This document shows, in pieces, positions 1 to 10,132 of a DNA stretch of 35,644 nucleotides. Every line of letters begins with the position of its first letter. Position 1 is the stretch's first letter. Both the position numbers and the translations under genes were made by a program. Source of the DNA: Candidatus Thorarchaeota archaeon. Lineage in GTDB: Archaea; Asgardarchaeota; Thorarchaeia; Thorarchaeales; Thorarchaeaceae. The notes beneath the pieces are model-generated. The model saw only the letters and a program-made list of their open reading frames with translations. It was not told the DNA's origin and searched no databases. The stretch spans positions 1 through 35,644 of the forward strand of contig SDNZ01000010.1 of assembly GCA_004524565.1 (NCBI GenBank). The letters are read 5' to 3'.

Positions 1-3000
1 GCTACAGCAGTCGTTGATTTTGGTCTTGATGAAGAAGGTACCGGAGGGGCTAATGCAGGAGCTGATGTAATAATTACATTCAGAGAGAGTCTGACGCCAG
101 CTATCTTTTCAGAATTTAATTTCTCAATCAGTCAGGATGGTTTTGATTTCAAGCAGATTCCTTCTGACTCGATGGAGATCATGCTTGGAAATAATCACAA
201 GCTCTTGATTGATGTGGATGAAGTTCTTGTTGAGAATAGATTTGACTGGTTTAGATATGCAAAGGTTTCGGTCTATAATAGTGGTAACTATTCGATCAAC
301 TCAATGGAACTAGTACAGGTTTACAATCTCATTACGGATGCGTTGTCTTTAGCCATTGGACCTCTCCGAAGAAATGGCGATGCATATGGGCTCGGACTAG
401 ATGAACCCAACAAAATCGTAGTAGCAACAACGATTGGTGAGTTCTACTGCATAGGCTACGAATCCGGAAAGTATAAGGTTCTATGGGAATCGTATGAAGA
501 TGAACGCTATTCTCTAGGTTCATACGTTTGGGATATCGAGCATATTGTATCAGTTGCAGAGGTTCCCGTCTTCAATGATATTGGATCTTTGAACAATATA
601 AATCCCCATATCGGAGGTTACAACTCGTGGACGTACGGAGTTCCTAGTCCAATATCAATGGGGGGTAATGGTCAACCGTACTATATTGTAGGAACCGATG
701 CGAGTATAGTAACCGCTCTAGATGTATCTGGAGAAACAGATTTCTCTATGACTGGAAGGTTGTCCGCAACATTATCTCCACATGACTATACATCTGCAGA
801 AGTTGTCAATCTCTGGCCTGCAACACCTCAGGGGCTCATGCCGATGGTTGTAGTTGGCGGATTCAGTCCTGATGGAAGATATGCTGATCCCACATCGTGG
901 AGTAGCAGATCCAACATTATGTTCTACTACCGCAACACTCCATTTGAAGACTTTATGGAGTTAGGTTCTATCAAGAGCTTTGACTGGACCGGAGAAATCA
1001 CGCAGATTCTGTCAATGTCGCAGGCTACACCTCGGATGAGTTTTGCTGACTATGATCATGATGGTGATCTTGACATGGTTATATCAAATGGTTTTGTGTA
1101 CATGGCAAAGAACATGTTCACTGAAACAAGCGCTCAACTCTTCCAATTTCAACCGGGCTATTTTGACGAAATCAATCTCAAAACTGGAGCTAACCTCTGG
1201 GGACAACCACAATGGGTGGATATCAATGGTGACGATGTTCTTGATTTGGTTCTTAATTATGATAGTAAATATGGAGCTACTTGTTTCTTAAACAAGGGTA
1301 CACACGCGACTCCTGACTGGTCTGAGGATAGACGCATATTCAACAACCCTGACACGGATACTGCAATGACACTGCTGAAGCTCAGAGATATCCGACTTGT
1401 ACCAAATACTGGTGGATATACTCTCCAGAATATGGCTGATAGTGCAGGTATTGAATTGAATGGGGACTTCTCACTTGCTGCCTATCAAGAAGATACGGGG
1501 TCTCTCAGATGGGCACTTGCTCATTATGATGCCATCGACACTTACCTCACTGCATCATATCCACGTGTTTCAAGGATTGATTTCTGCTTGATGAAAGGAG
1601 AATCATTCAGAAATCTTGGTTATCATATGCACGAGTCATGGAATACCGATTTTGACCTAGAGGATTGGACATTGACAATTTCATCTGGCGATTTGGATGG
1701 AGATGGACGGGGAGAGATTATAGTAGGTGACTACGACAACAATGTGTATGCATTTGAACATCTTTCAAATGCTACCTACAAACGAATGTTCCGTTCACTC
1801 GACCTTAATCACACCGAGATTAGTGATTCCAGCCCCTATGCATACCAACAACTTGAAGGGATATCTGGTGAATTCAATAGGCGAATTTGGGACCACGCGA
1901 AACATCTCTTGACTGGTACTGATCTTGACCAGGATGGGTTAGCTGAACTAGTAATCACTAGCGACTTACAAGTCTATATCTATGAGGCGACGGGAATAGA
2001 TGACACCATTAGGCTTGCATACTCTTTCGACCTAAGAAACCTTGGGTATTTGAACGAGGAATCCGATGCATGGGAGGAAGTAACGGAGATAACTGCAATC
2101 GAAGCTGGAGTTGACATGGACAGTGATGGTCGTAGAGACCTCATTGTTGCGGTAGGACCTTTCCTATTTGTATTCAACATTGATACAGATTCCTTCAATG
2201 GACTCGAACTCAATGACTACTTTGGAAGAACTGGTGATCTTGAAGGCAGATACTATCTGCTTGGCAATCCTGAAGGTGCAGATCCATACCAGGGGGCTGA
2301 TATCCGAAGTCTGGCTGTTGGTGATACCGACAACGATAGTCACCCAGAGATTATACTAGGCGGAGTTTATGACACTAGAGTTTCACTCCAAGATGGATTT
2401 GCGTACATCTACGAGTGTTGGGGTGGAACTTTCCAGAAAGTATGGGAAGCTCCTCCAGATATTGTTACATCGAATCCAGTTAGTGTAGTTCTAATTGATG
2501 ATCAAGACTATGACTCAAACCTTGAGGTCATCATTGGTCACTCAAAAGGATTTGATATTATGGAGTGGGACTCGAGTTCTGAGGACTACATCAACGCAGC
2601 GAAGGTCACCTCTTCGCCCAATTATCCCAATGTACAACTGGAATCTATCCTATTTCCTGGAATTGATACCATAACTTTCACTAATCGATGTGCCAATGAC
2701 ATGGCATATGCTATAGGGAATTCAGATGACCTCGCAATAATGGTTCTTGTTGATAACGAGCAACTCTACATGAAGGGACTAAATACAACTTCACTTCAAG
2801 TCATGTCAGCACCACTTGTGCCATTCATCAGTCAAACTATATCTGGTGACTATAATGACGTCACTGTTGTATCTGAGGTTCAACCCTCAATTACGAGTAA
2901 TGACAACGCAATCTGGCTAACTTGGAAAGCTGAGCGTGATTATGGACAATTTGATTTCTGGGTGTCTAGAATCGGTGTTGGTGATACGTGGTGGAGTGAT

Positions 3001-6000
3001 CCTGTACCTGTAAGGAATAATACTGAAAGCCTAGCAAGTAGAAATCATCCTGAGGTGTTTGTATACAATTCGACACATATCGGAATCATATACGTCAAAA
3101 ATGACATTGACACCTCAGAAGCATATTACTACCTAATGAAAGAAGACCTCTCAGAGATAAGCGATCCATATCTTCTAACATTCCCAGGGTGGGAATCCTT
3201 CGATATACAGAAGATTTCAGCTATCAAAATGCCAAATGGTGATTTCGAGATTGCTATGTCAGCAATTAACACACTAACGAGTAAGGGTGACTATGATATA
3301 TGGTCGTTACACTCTGATGCTCACTTCGACTTTAACAACAGCCTACCTCATAGAGCCACTGATTCTCACTACGATGAGATGTATCCTGATGTTGATTATT
3401 TAAGAAGTAACGGTAATCCCATAGTAATAGCATACGAGGTTGGTGGTGCATCATTTGAGAAACGATCTGGAATGGTGGCAAGTATTGACAATGGCAGTAC
3501 TTGGAGCGATCAGAACACACTCAATACATATCCCGATTATCTAGACAAATTGGAATATCCAGGGTTTCCAGGTCTCTTGTACTATGATATTGGTGGGATG
3601 CCATATCATGGTCCTATGACATACTCGCCTAGCGTGCTAGGTCATCTTGATACAGGGTTTCTATACCTCCAAGCTTTCAACATATTCGATTTTGGTGGAT
3701 CACCACAGCCTGATGTTATTTGGGGATACAATCCCTCTGGTGATTGGGTCGACAACCACCTTCGTGATGTTACAAACATGGTAGTAGGTGATACTGATTC
3801 AGATGGCAGACGTGAAGTAATAGTGTCATACGATTCGACATTTGCAGTCTATGAGATGGTTCATTCCACTAATGGGTCTGGATATATGACATACCAAGAA
3901 GCATATCTTTCAGACCCCTTCATCTTTGACATAACAGGGCTCACAGTTTATGACTCAGATAATAATGGATGGGAGGAGATTGGTGTGTCTTGTGAACGGG
4001 GTGAGGTGTTCATCTGGGAGTACAGAGACCCCTCTCATGGTGCAAGTGATTTCAGAACCTCTGATACTACTTCTTCACTCCAGCTCTTTGGTGGTGTGAT
4101 TGGGTATGTTCTAGATAGTGGAGATATCGATGGTGACTCAAAGAATGAGGTCGTATTCTCAGTATTGACAGGTTCACCTCGAATGAGTCTCTACATGATA
4201 GATGATGATGGTACAATAGGCTGGAATGTCACTCATGATACTACGTTAGCATCATTGGAATTATCCGATCTTGATGGTGATGGTCTGCAAGAGATTATTT
4301 GTGTTCAGTGGGGAGAACAATTCCTTCTTGCTTATAGTGGAGTTGATGGGCATTTGCTCTGGAATTGCACAGTATTCAGTGATGATATCGATGACTTAGA
4401 TATCGGAGATATTGACGGTGATGATATCAAGGAAATAATTGTTGGTTCTGGAGATGGTATTATTTGGGTTGTCAATAGTACTGGGGCCCTCTGGCATAGC
4501 GAAGCAGTAGATACTGGAACTCTCTGGGGACTCACCATAGGTGATTTCACAGATGATGATACATTGGGGGTTGCCTATGCCAACGCTACCTATGCTGTCA
4601 AGGTCATCAATCCATTGGATGGTACGCTTCTCTATGAATCACCAAATGATATGGTTGGTCATAGCTCTGGACGTCAACCAATGGAGGCATATGACTTCAA
4701 TTTGGATGGCTATGATGATGTTCTCTTTGGCAATAATATCATGATGCGAATGGTTGATGTAATATCAGGCTCGATCTTCTATAACTCCTCCGTGCAAGCA
4801 AGACTGATGAAATTGATAATTGATGACTTTGATGGGGATAATACTGCTGAGGTCTTCGTTCTTACGAAAGATGGCGGTGCCTACCTTGTTGAAGCTGGCA
4901 CATTACGAATGCAATGGCACTACGATTCCCTGCTTATTACACCAGACTCGTATGATTACTTCTCTATCAATGCAGCTTCTGGCTACTTTGGTGGCACTGG
5001 TGGTATAGATATAGCAATCAACGTCAACAGTACTCAGTTGGCTGTTATCGATGGTCGGAGTGGTCTTCCATTATGGGTGAATTTCATTGAAGATAATCTT
5101 GGATTACTAATCTCTGCTGATTTTGATGACAACGATGTGGACTCAGTTGTGACCCTTTACTGGAACTATCCTACAGAACCAACTTCTTCGTACCTTGTAA
5201 CATTTGATGGCATTGACTTCACAGGCCCTTCAATAGAACCTCAATATGTCCCACACATTCCGTATTGGGATGAGGATGTCGGGTATACGATACAGGGTAC
5301 TTGGGCTGCTGATTTGGATCAAGATGAGTATGATGAGGTGTTCATAAGGTATGATGACGATCGATTAGCAATTTGGGATACATATACTAACACAAGAATT
5401 ACAAGCATCTCTAGTGGCGATCACATAGACATGGTTCGATTTGGTGACATTGATCACTCCGGTAATGTTGACTTTGCTTTCCGTATCGATGAAGACACGA
5501 TTGGATTGGCAGAAGGAGAGACCTTTGCAAAACTCGGATACATCTATGCTCCAACAGGATTCGAAGTTGTTGATTACTACATAGGGAACTTCAATGGCTT
5601 ATACCTGGGTGATGAGATAGTCGTTCTCTTTGAAAAACCATTAGGTTCGGAGGCATATCTTGCCTGGTATAATTATGGCACCTTGCGATATATATCAAGT
5701 ATCAACTCTACTGATGATCACAACCAACTAGCTGTGGGCCACTTCCGGGGCACAGGTTTCTTGGATGTTGTTTTTGGTGGAGATGAGAATATTGCTCGTG
5801 TATACAACGGTGGTACTGGTGCTTATCTGTGGGAGTATAATATGTACACAGATATTGAAGAGATTGTTGCAGGTTACTTCAATGATGATGGGCACGAAGA
5901 TTTTGCGTTGAGTTCTGGTGTGCAAGTGAGAGTAATAGATACAAATCCCTTAGTAGAGGACCAGATGTATTCTGTATCACCAGGTGCATCCATACGTGAG

Positions 6001-6543
6001 GTCCACGCCGCAGACTTGTATCTAAATGATGGTGTTGATGAATTAGTATTGAATGTCCGATTCCATGGAGTCCTGGGTTATGACAATACAAGCTCTATTG
6101 TTTGGAGATATGATGCTCTTCTAAGCTACCCAACAATCGAACCATGGTCACACTATTCGACCTGCGTGTTTGGCGATATGAATGGTGACAGCCATACAGA
6201 TATGGTCTTCACCAATTATGAATATATCAACGTCATTGATGGGCATACAGGTGACTTCCTATGGCACTATGTCCGAAACGCGTCGGTACTAGGTCCAGTG
6301 ATTGGGCATTTTGATGGCCCCAGTTCGAAGGACTCGCTGGATATTGCAGCATATAGCGGTTCACATCTCTATATTATATCTGATAACCAGAATCCATTAC
6401 CTCCTCCTCTACCTATGAGTGGATTTCTAAATTCGAATGCAGAATTTTCACGACTGGTTGTTACAATATCGCTGACTGGAATCCTTGTAGCATTCACACT
6501 TTGCATCATTGTTTTGCATATTAGGAGGAGAACGGTGAAATAG
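1..6543 (+). CDS. Giant FG-GAP/VCBS-repeat surface protein with C-terminal membrane anchor (5' end outside window)
   Basis: The reading frame is open from base 1, so the first ATG at 172 is internal and the N-terminus, with any signal peptide, lies upstream; 2180 residues are visible. Many calcium-binding FG-GAP/VCBS-type loops of the form DxDxDGxxE are seen, for example DLDGDGRGE near 1690, DLDGDGLQE near 4268, DIDGDDIKE near 4408 and DFDGDNTAE near 4825, as in integrin-alpha-like beta-propellers. The middle part has a sialidase-like Asp-box (SIDNGSTW near 3482). The C-terminus (about 6445-6540) is a hydrophobic helix followed by RRRTVK, a typical anchor with the bulk of the protein outside the cell. 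Several propellers are likely. Role is inferred: cell-surface adhesion, recognition or S-layer-associated structure. Ligand unknown. Confidence 0.9.
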   Translation, partial: ATAVVDFGLDEEGTGGANAGADVIITFRESLTPAIFSEFNFSISQDGFDFKQIPSDSMEIMLGNNHKLLIDVDEVLVENRFDWFRYAKVSVYNSGNYSINSMELVQVYNLITDALSLAIGPLRRNGDAYGLGLDEPNKIVVATTIGEFYCIGYESGKYKVLWESYEDERYSLGSYVWDIEHIVSVAEVPVFNDIGSLNNINPHIGGYNSWTYGVPSPISMGGNGQPYYIVGTDASIVTALDVSGETDFSMTGRLSATLSPHDYTSAEVVNLWPATPQGLMPMVVVGGFSPDGRYADPTSWSSRSNIMFYYRNTPFEDFMELGSIKSFDWTGEITQILSMSQATPRMSFADYDHDGDLDMVISNGFVYMAKNMFTETSAQLFQFQPGYFDEINLKTGANLWGQPQWVDINGDDVLDLVLNYDSKYGATCFLNKGTHATPDWSEDRRIFNNPDTDTAMTLLKLRDIRLVPNTGGYTLQNMADSAGIELNGDFSLAAYQEDTGSLRWALAHYDAIDTYLTASYPRVSRIDFCLMKGESFRNLGYHMHESWNTDFDLEDWTLTISSGDLDGDGRGEIIVGDYDNNVYAFEHLSNATYKRMFRSLDLNHTEISDSSPYAYQQLEGISGEFNRRIWDHAKHLLTGTDLDQDGLAELVITSDLQVYIYEATGIDDTIRLAYSFDLRNLGYLNEESDAWEEVTEITAIEAGVDMDSDGRRDLIVAVGPFLFVFNIDTDSFNGLELNDYFGRTGDLEGRYYLLGNPEGADPYQGADIRSLAVGDTDNDSHPEIILGGVYDTRVSLQDGFAYIYECWGGTFQKVWEAPPDIVTSNPVSVVLIDDQDYDSNLEVIIGHSKGFDIMEWDSSSEDYINAAKVTSSPNYPNVQLESILFPGIDTITFTNRCANDMAYAIGNSDDLAIMVLVDNEQLYMKGLNTTSLQVMSAPLVPFISQTISGDYNDVTVVSEVQPSITSNDNAIWLTWKAERDYGQFDFWVSRIGVGDTWWSDPVPVRNNTESLASRNHPEVFVYNSTHIGIIYVKNDIDTSEAYYYLMKEDLSEISDPYLLTFPGWESFDIQKISAIKMPNGDFEIAMSAINTLTSKGDYDIWSLHSDAHFDFNNSLPHRATDSHYDEMYPDVDYLRSNGNPIVIAYEVGGASFEKRSGMVASIDNGSTWSDQNTLNTYPDYLDKLEYPGFPGLLYYDIGGMPYHGPMTYSPSVLGHLDTGFLYLQAFNIFDFGGSPQPDVIWGYNPSGDWVDNHLRDVTNMVVGDTDSDGRREVIVSYDSTFAVYEMVHSTNGSGYMTYQEAYLSDPFIFDITGLTVYDSDNNGWEEIGVSCERGEVFIWEYRDPSHGASDFRTSDTTSSLQLFGGVIGYVLDSGDIDGDSKNEVVFSVLTGSPRMSLYMIDDDGTIGWNVTHDTTLASLELSDLDGDGLQEIICVQWGEQFLLAYSGVDGHLLWNCTVFSDDIDDLDIGDIDGDDIKEIIVGSGDGIIWVVNSTGALWHSEAVDTGTLWGLTIGDFTDDDTLGVAYANATYAVKVINPLDGTLLYESPNDMVGHSSGRQPMEAYDFNLDGYDDVLFGNNIMMRMVDVISGSIFYNSSVQARLMKLIIDDFDGDNTAEVFVLTKDGGAYLVEAGTLRMQWHYDSLLITPDSYDYFSINAASGYFGGTGGIDIAINVNSTQLAVIDGRSGLPLWVNFIEDNLGLLISADFDDNDVDSVVTLYWNYPTEPTSSYLVTFDGIDFTGPSIEPQYVPHIPYWDEDVGYTIQGTWAADLDQDEYDEVFIRYDDDRLAIWDTYTNTRITSISSGDHIDMVRFGDIDHSGNVDFAFRIDEDTIGLAEGETFAKLGYIYAPTGFEVVDYYIGNFNGLYLGDEIVVLFEKPLGSEAYLAWYNYGTLRYISSINSTDDHNQLAVGHFRGTGFLDVVFGGDENIARVYNGGTGAYLWEYNMYTDIEEIVAGYFNDDGHEDFALSSGVQVRVIDTNPLVEDQMYSVSPGASIREVHAADLYLNDGVDELVLNVRFHGVLGYDNTSSIVWRYDALLSYPTIEPWSHYSTCVFGDMNGDSHTDMVFTNYEYINVIDGHTGDFLWHYVRNASVLGPVIGHFDGPSSKDSLDIAAYSGSHLYIISDNQNPLPPPLPMSGFLNSNAEFSRLVVTISLTGILVAFTLCIIVLHIRRRTVK

Positions 6544-6615
6544 ACAATATCAAAATGCATTAGGAACTTCGCTATCAAAAGCAAATTAAGGAGTCATATC
6601 TGTACTAATGCATAC

Positions 6616-7569
6616 ATGAACCGGGAGTTCTTCAATCTGTTTAGTACTCGACTAAAACAAACATTAGATGCTGGTACCTTCGCAATTACTGGCGAGATTA
6701 GTCCCCCAAGAGGTGCTGATTCCAACCTTGTCATTGAAGGGACCAAGTTGATTGCAGATTATTGTGATGCTATCAATATTACGGACAACGTTAGTGGAAT
6801 TCCCACAATGAGTAGTACAGCATGTGCACGTCTTGTTTTAGAAACAGGTGCAGAACCAATAATGCAAATATCCACCCGAGATAGAAATAGAATTTCGGTA
6901 GAGAGTGAACTCTATGGTGCGTATGCATTAGGAATTAGGAATGTTCTCTTTATCACCGGTGATCGTACAATATTAGGTGCACATTCCAACGCAAAAATGG
7001 TCTTTGATATTGACTCTATCCAAGCACTCCAACTCTCAAGTCATCTAATGCGAGGTACTGATTTTGATGGGGGGGAACTAGAAGGAACTCCTAAGTTCTT
7101 CATGGGTTCTACTTTCAATCCTTATGCGGATTCAATCGAAATGGAACTTCAAAGAACTGAAATGAAGCGAGATGCGGGAGCAGAATTCTTTCAGACACAA
7201 GCAATTTTTGATACTGATAGGTTTGAATTTTTTATGGAATCAGCTAGAGATTTGAAACTCAAGGTTTTAGCAGGCGTAATACCCCTCCGAGGACCATTGA
7301 TGTCTCGCTTCATGAACGAGAACGTACCTGGTATCAACATTCCTGAAAAATATATCAAACGCCTCGAATCCGCTGGCAAAGGTCTTAAGGAAGACGAAGC
7401 CAGAGCAGCTATGCTAGAAGAAGGATTGCTCATTGCTTCGGAAACTATCAAGACGATTCGAAAAATCAGAGGAATCCACGGTCTTCACTTGATGAGCATA
7501 GGAAGGGAGGAGAGTATTCCCGAACTCATCAAACGAGCAGGGCTCTCCCCAAGGATTAGAAAGGTGTGA
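6616..7569 (+). CDS. metF: Methylenetetrahydrofolate reductase family protein (MetF-like)
   Basis: A 317-residue TIM-barrel flavoprotein of the MetF family, which reduces methylene-tetrahydropterin to methyl-tetrahydropterin. Visible family signatures are the early EISPPRGAD segment (substrate/FAD side, the Glu being the catalytic acid in MetF), the NITDN strand, the FITGDR turn after the third strand and the GAEFFQTQ strand. Length fits single-domain MetF (about 290-320). It is the first gene of a tight group with MtrH- and MtrA-like genes 7 bases downstream, so it probably supplies or consumes the methyl-pterin used by them. Whether the pterin is folate or methanopterin cannot be read from the sequence. 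A Shine-Dalgarno-like AAGGAG lies at 6588, too far from this ATG to be convincing; no better in-frame start is seen. Confidence 0.88.
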   Translation: MNREFFNLFSTRLKQTLDAGTFAITGEISPPRGADSNLVIEGTKLIADYCDAINITDNVSGIPTMSSTACARLVLETGAEPIMQISTRDRNRISVESELYGAYALGIRNVLFITGDRTILGAHSNAKMVFDIDSIQALQLSSHLMRGTDFDGGELEGTPKFFMGSTFNPYADSIEMELQRTEMKRDAGAEFFQTQAIFDTDRFEFFMESARDLKLKVLAGVIPLRGPLMSRFMNENVPGINIPEKYIKRLESAGKGLKEDEARAAMLEEGLLIASETIKTIRKIRGIHGLHLMSIGREESIPELIKRAGLSPRIRKV

Positions 7570-7576
7570 AACTATC

Positions 7577-8494
7577 ATGTTTGTCTTCAAAAAGGAACAA
7601 CATACGTACGATTTTGGTGGAGTTACCATAGGTGGACATCCTGGAGAGAATCCCACAGTACTGATCGGAGGTCTCTTCTTCAAAGGTCAACCAATTGTTG
7701 AGGATACCCGAGATGGCACATTCAACAAGACTCTAGCATTGGAATGGATTAACACTGCCAATACTATGACAGAGAAGACTGGGCATCCTCTTATGATTCA
7801 AGCCTTTGGACGTACGCCAACAGCGATGGAAAATCATCTCTCATGGCTCTCAGAACATTTCGATGGTCCGATCTTGTTCGAATCCACAAACGCGAATGCT
7901 AGGATAAGAGCTATAGAATATGCTGATGAAACTGACTTAAGCAATCGAGTGATTTACAACTCTATCAACCTCTCAATGAAAGATGCTGAAAAAGATGTAT
8001 TGAAGAAAAGTGCTCTAAACATGGCTGTTCTACTCGGATGGTCTCCCCGTGCTACGTCTCTTCCTGAGAGAATGAAAACAATAACTGATATGTTCGAACT
8101 TTCCAAAGAACTTGGTATGGAAAAAGTTCTCGTTGACCCTGCAACAATGCCTGTTGGCGCTGGATATGGCTTAGAACATCGCACTATTCTTGCTGTAAAA
8201 TCAGAACTAGGTCTACCAACGTGCCTTGGTCCCCATAATGCACCCTCTGCATGGCGTTTTCTCAAAGAATCCGGATTTGACGATGAATCCACTCAAATGG
8301 CTACTATTGTCGCATCCACAGTGGTTTCTCAGGTCCTTGCTACAGATGCTATAATGTATGGTTCCATGATACGAACCAAAGAAGTATTTGCAGCTGTTGC
8401 ACTCATATCGAATGCAATGGCAACAGCTGTTGCAGAAGCTAACAATGTACTTGGTATAGAGCGGGACATCTTCGATCCCCCAACTTATGATTAG
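7577..8494 (+). CDS. mtrH: MtrH-like methyltetrahydropterin:corrinoid methyltransferase, copy 1
   Basis: A 305-residue homologue of subunit H of tetrahydromethanopterin S-methyltransferase, the subunit that moves the methyl group between methyl-H4MPT and the corrinoid of MtrA. It begins MFVFKKEQHTYDFGGV, the typical MtrH opening, and keeps GGHPGENPTVLIG, the VIYNSIN segment, DPATMPVGAGYG and the GPHNAPSAW segment, which are spread as in pterin-binding methyltransferases. An AAGGTG ribosome-binding site precedes the ATG by 10 bases. It lies between the MetF-like gene and the MtrA-like gene. In methanogens MtrH works inside the eight-subunit membrane complex MtrA-H; the other membrane subunits are not in this window, so a soluble two- or three-part methyl-transfer system is the simpler reading. 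Confidence 0.9.
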   Translation: MFVFKKEQHTYDFGGVTIGGHPGENPTVLIGGLFFKGQPIVEDTRDGTFNKTLALEWINTANTMTEKTGHPLMIQAFGRTPTAMENHLSWLSEHFDGPILFESTNANARIRAIEYADETDLSNRVIYNSINLSMKDAEKDVLKKSALNMAVLLGWSPRATSLPERMKTITDMFELSKELGMEKVLVDPATMPVGAGYGLEHRTILAVKSELGLPTCLGPHNAPSAWRFLKESGFDDESTQMATIVASTVVSQVLATDAIMYGSMIRTKEVFAAVALISNAMATAVAEANNVLGIERDIFDPPTYD

Positions 8495-8505
8495 GAGGTC
8501 AATCA

Positions 8506-9192
8506 TTGAGTAAAAATCATGAATGGCCACCGGTTCCAGGTGATTTCGAAGTTAAAGATCCTTCACACTGTGTAGCAATTTGCACCCTTGGGAAAAAACT
8601 CGAGGTTTCTTGTGAATGTGCTATCATTGGGACTTGTAAGACTGAGAATATTGGCATTGAACGAGTTATAATCAATGTAATCTCAAATCCGAATATTCGC
8701 TTTCTGATATTGACTGGTCCTGAGGTTCCAGGTCATCTGACTGGTCGGACTCTTAGTGCACTTCACAAGAATGGGGTTGATTCAAAGACTAGAAAAATTA
8801 TCGATGCTGAGGGTGCTATTCCATACATTGAGAATGTTCCACTGGAAGGAATTGAACGATTTCGAGAACAAGTTGAACTCATAGAGATGATCAATACTCT
8901 TGACCCTCTGGAAATCGAAGGAAAAAGTATTGAAATCGCTAAACGAAATCCTGGTCCTTTCTCAGAGACCGCAATGTGGATTGAATTTCAAGCTTCGTCC
9001 AGCGAATCTAGGAAACCAAGAATTACTGCAGACACAGTGCTTCTTCCTGAATTTGGAACAGTATTCGATTATTCATCATCATTAGTAACAAAATCTGAAT
9101 CACACTCAGTAATTACTGAGCATCCAACTCCTATTGTTGTTGAAGTTAGAACGAGTGATTCAGGTACACTTCTCATTGGAAAGGAGGGATAG
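8506..9192 (+). CDS. mtrA: MtrA-like corrinoid protein, soluble form
   Basis: A 228-residue homologue of the corrinoid-carrying subunit A of tetrahydromethanopterin S-methyltransferase. The core is well conserved: EWPPVPGDF at the start, CAIIGTCKTENIGIE, NVISNPNIRFLIL and PEVPGHLTG; His77 in the last motif is the likely counterpart of the cobalt-ligating histidine (His84 in studied MtrA, an assignment from memory of the family). The C-terminal membrane helix that anchors methanogen MtrA is absent: the protein ends in a polar segment. The start is TTG at 8506, chosen because a strong AGGAGGT lies at 8493-8499 and the protein then begins at the expected point. It sits between two MtrH-like genes with gaps of 11 and 4 bases. 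Confidence 0.9.
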   Translation: MSKNHEWPPVPGDFEVKDPSHCVAICTLGKKLEVSCECAIIGTCKTENIGIERVIINVISNPNIRFLILTGPEVPGHLTGRTLSALHKNGVDSKTRKIIDAEGAIPYIENVPLEGIERFREQVELIEMINTLDPLEIEGKSIEIAKRNPGPFSETAMWIEFQASSSESRKPRITADTVLLPEFGTVFDYSSSLVTKSESHSVITEHPTPIVVEVRTSDSGTLLIGKEG

Positions 9193-9196
9193 TGCT

Positions 9197-10132
9197 ATGT
9201 TCGTATTTGAGAAAGAACAAATCATCTACAATATCGGCGGTGTGAAAATTGGTGGTGGTCTTGGAGAGACTCCAACAGTTCTTGCTGGAACCATATTCTA
9301 TGGTGGTCACAAAATCGTAGATGATGTGAAGAAAGGTGTATTCGATAAGGAAAAGGCAACTGAACTCATAGCCAAACAGGATGAAATGTCTTCAATGACT
9401 GGTAATCCTGCGTTGGTTCAGATATTTGCAGAAACCTCGGAAGCTATGCTTAGGTACATTGATTTTGTGACAGACCTTACAGCAGCTCCATTCCTCATTG
9501 ATTCAACTGAGGCTAGTGTTCGTATAGCTGGATTAAAGCATGCTGAGGAGGTTGGACTACTTGACCAAGCAGTCTATAATTCTATCAATGTGTCCATATC
9601 AAAAGAAGAATTATCACAACTCGGTGAGATCCAACATGAATGTGCAATAGTTCTAGCATTCAATCCTCAGGATTCCACAATAGCTGGAAGAAGAGCGGTT
9701 CTGGAAAAAGGAGCATTGGAACAGGACAAGGGTCTCTTAGAGTTATGCAAGGAAATCGGAGTAACAAAACCTCTACTCGATACAGCTGTAACTGCAATGG
9801 GTGCCGGAGCTGGTTCAGCAGCAGCTTTCACTTTTGTATGTAAAACGGTCTATGGTCTACCAACAGGTTCTGGCGTTCACAATGCCCCTGCTTCGTGGTC
9901 ATGGTTGAGAAAATACAAGAAAATCAATAGAGACGTATTTCAAACTGCAGATATTGCATCTAACCTGATTGTTCAAATGATGGGAGCGGATTTCGTGTTA
10001 TACGGTCCCATTGAGAATGCAGAGAGAGTTTTCCCAGTTGTAGCAATGGGCGACACTTTTACAGCAGAATCTGCATACCTCGAGTTTGGAATTGAGCCTG
10101 GACCTGATCATCCATTTAAAAAATTATTATGA
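9197..10132 (+). CDS. mtrH: MtrH-like methyltransferase, copy 2
   Basis: A 311-residue second MtrH-family protein, starting MFVFEKEQIIYNIGGV. The start at 9197 is preferred over an upstream in-frame start at 9134 because it has GGAGGG at 9184-9189 and matches the other MtrH start. It is clearly diverged from copy 1: DTAVTAMGAGAG replaces DPATMPVGAGYG, and GVHNAPASW replaces GPHNAPSAW. The pterin-binding TIM-barrel family is the same. Two MtrH paralogues around one corrinoid protein suggest either that each serves a different methyl donor or acceptor (for example a pterin and a methylated compound) or that they form a heteromer; the sequence does not decide. Its stop overlaps the next start (ATGA). 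Confidence 0.9.
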   Translation: MFVFEKEQIIYNIGGVKIGGGLGETPTVLAGTIFYGGHKIVDDVKKGVFDKEKATELIAKQDEMSSMTGNPALVQIFAETSEAMLRYIDFVTDLTAAPFLIDSTEASVRIAGLKHAEEVGLLDQAVYNSINVSISKEELSQLGEIQHECAIVLAFNPQDSTIAGRRAVLEKGALEQDKGLLELCKEIGVTKPLLDTAVTAMGAGAGSAAAFTFVCKTVYGLPTGSGVHNAPASWSWLRKYKKINRDVFQTADIASNLIVQMMGADFVLYGPIENAERVFPVVAMGDTFTAESAYLEFGIEPGPDHPFKKLL

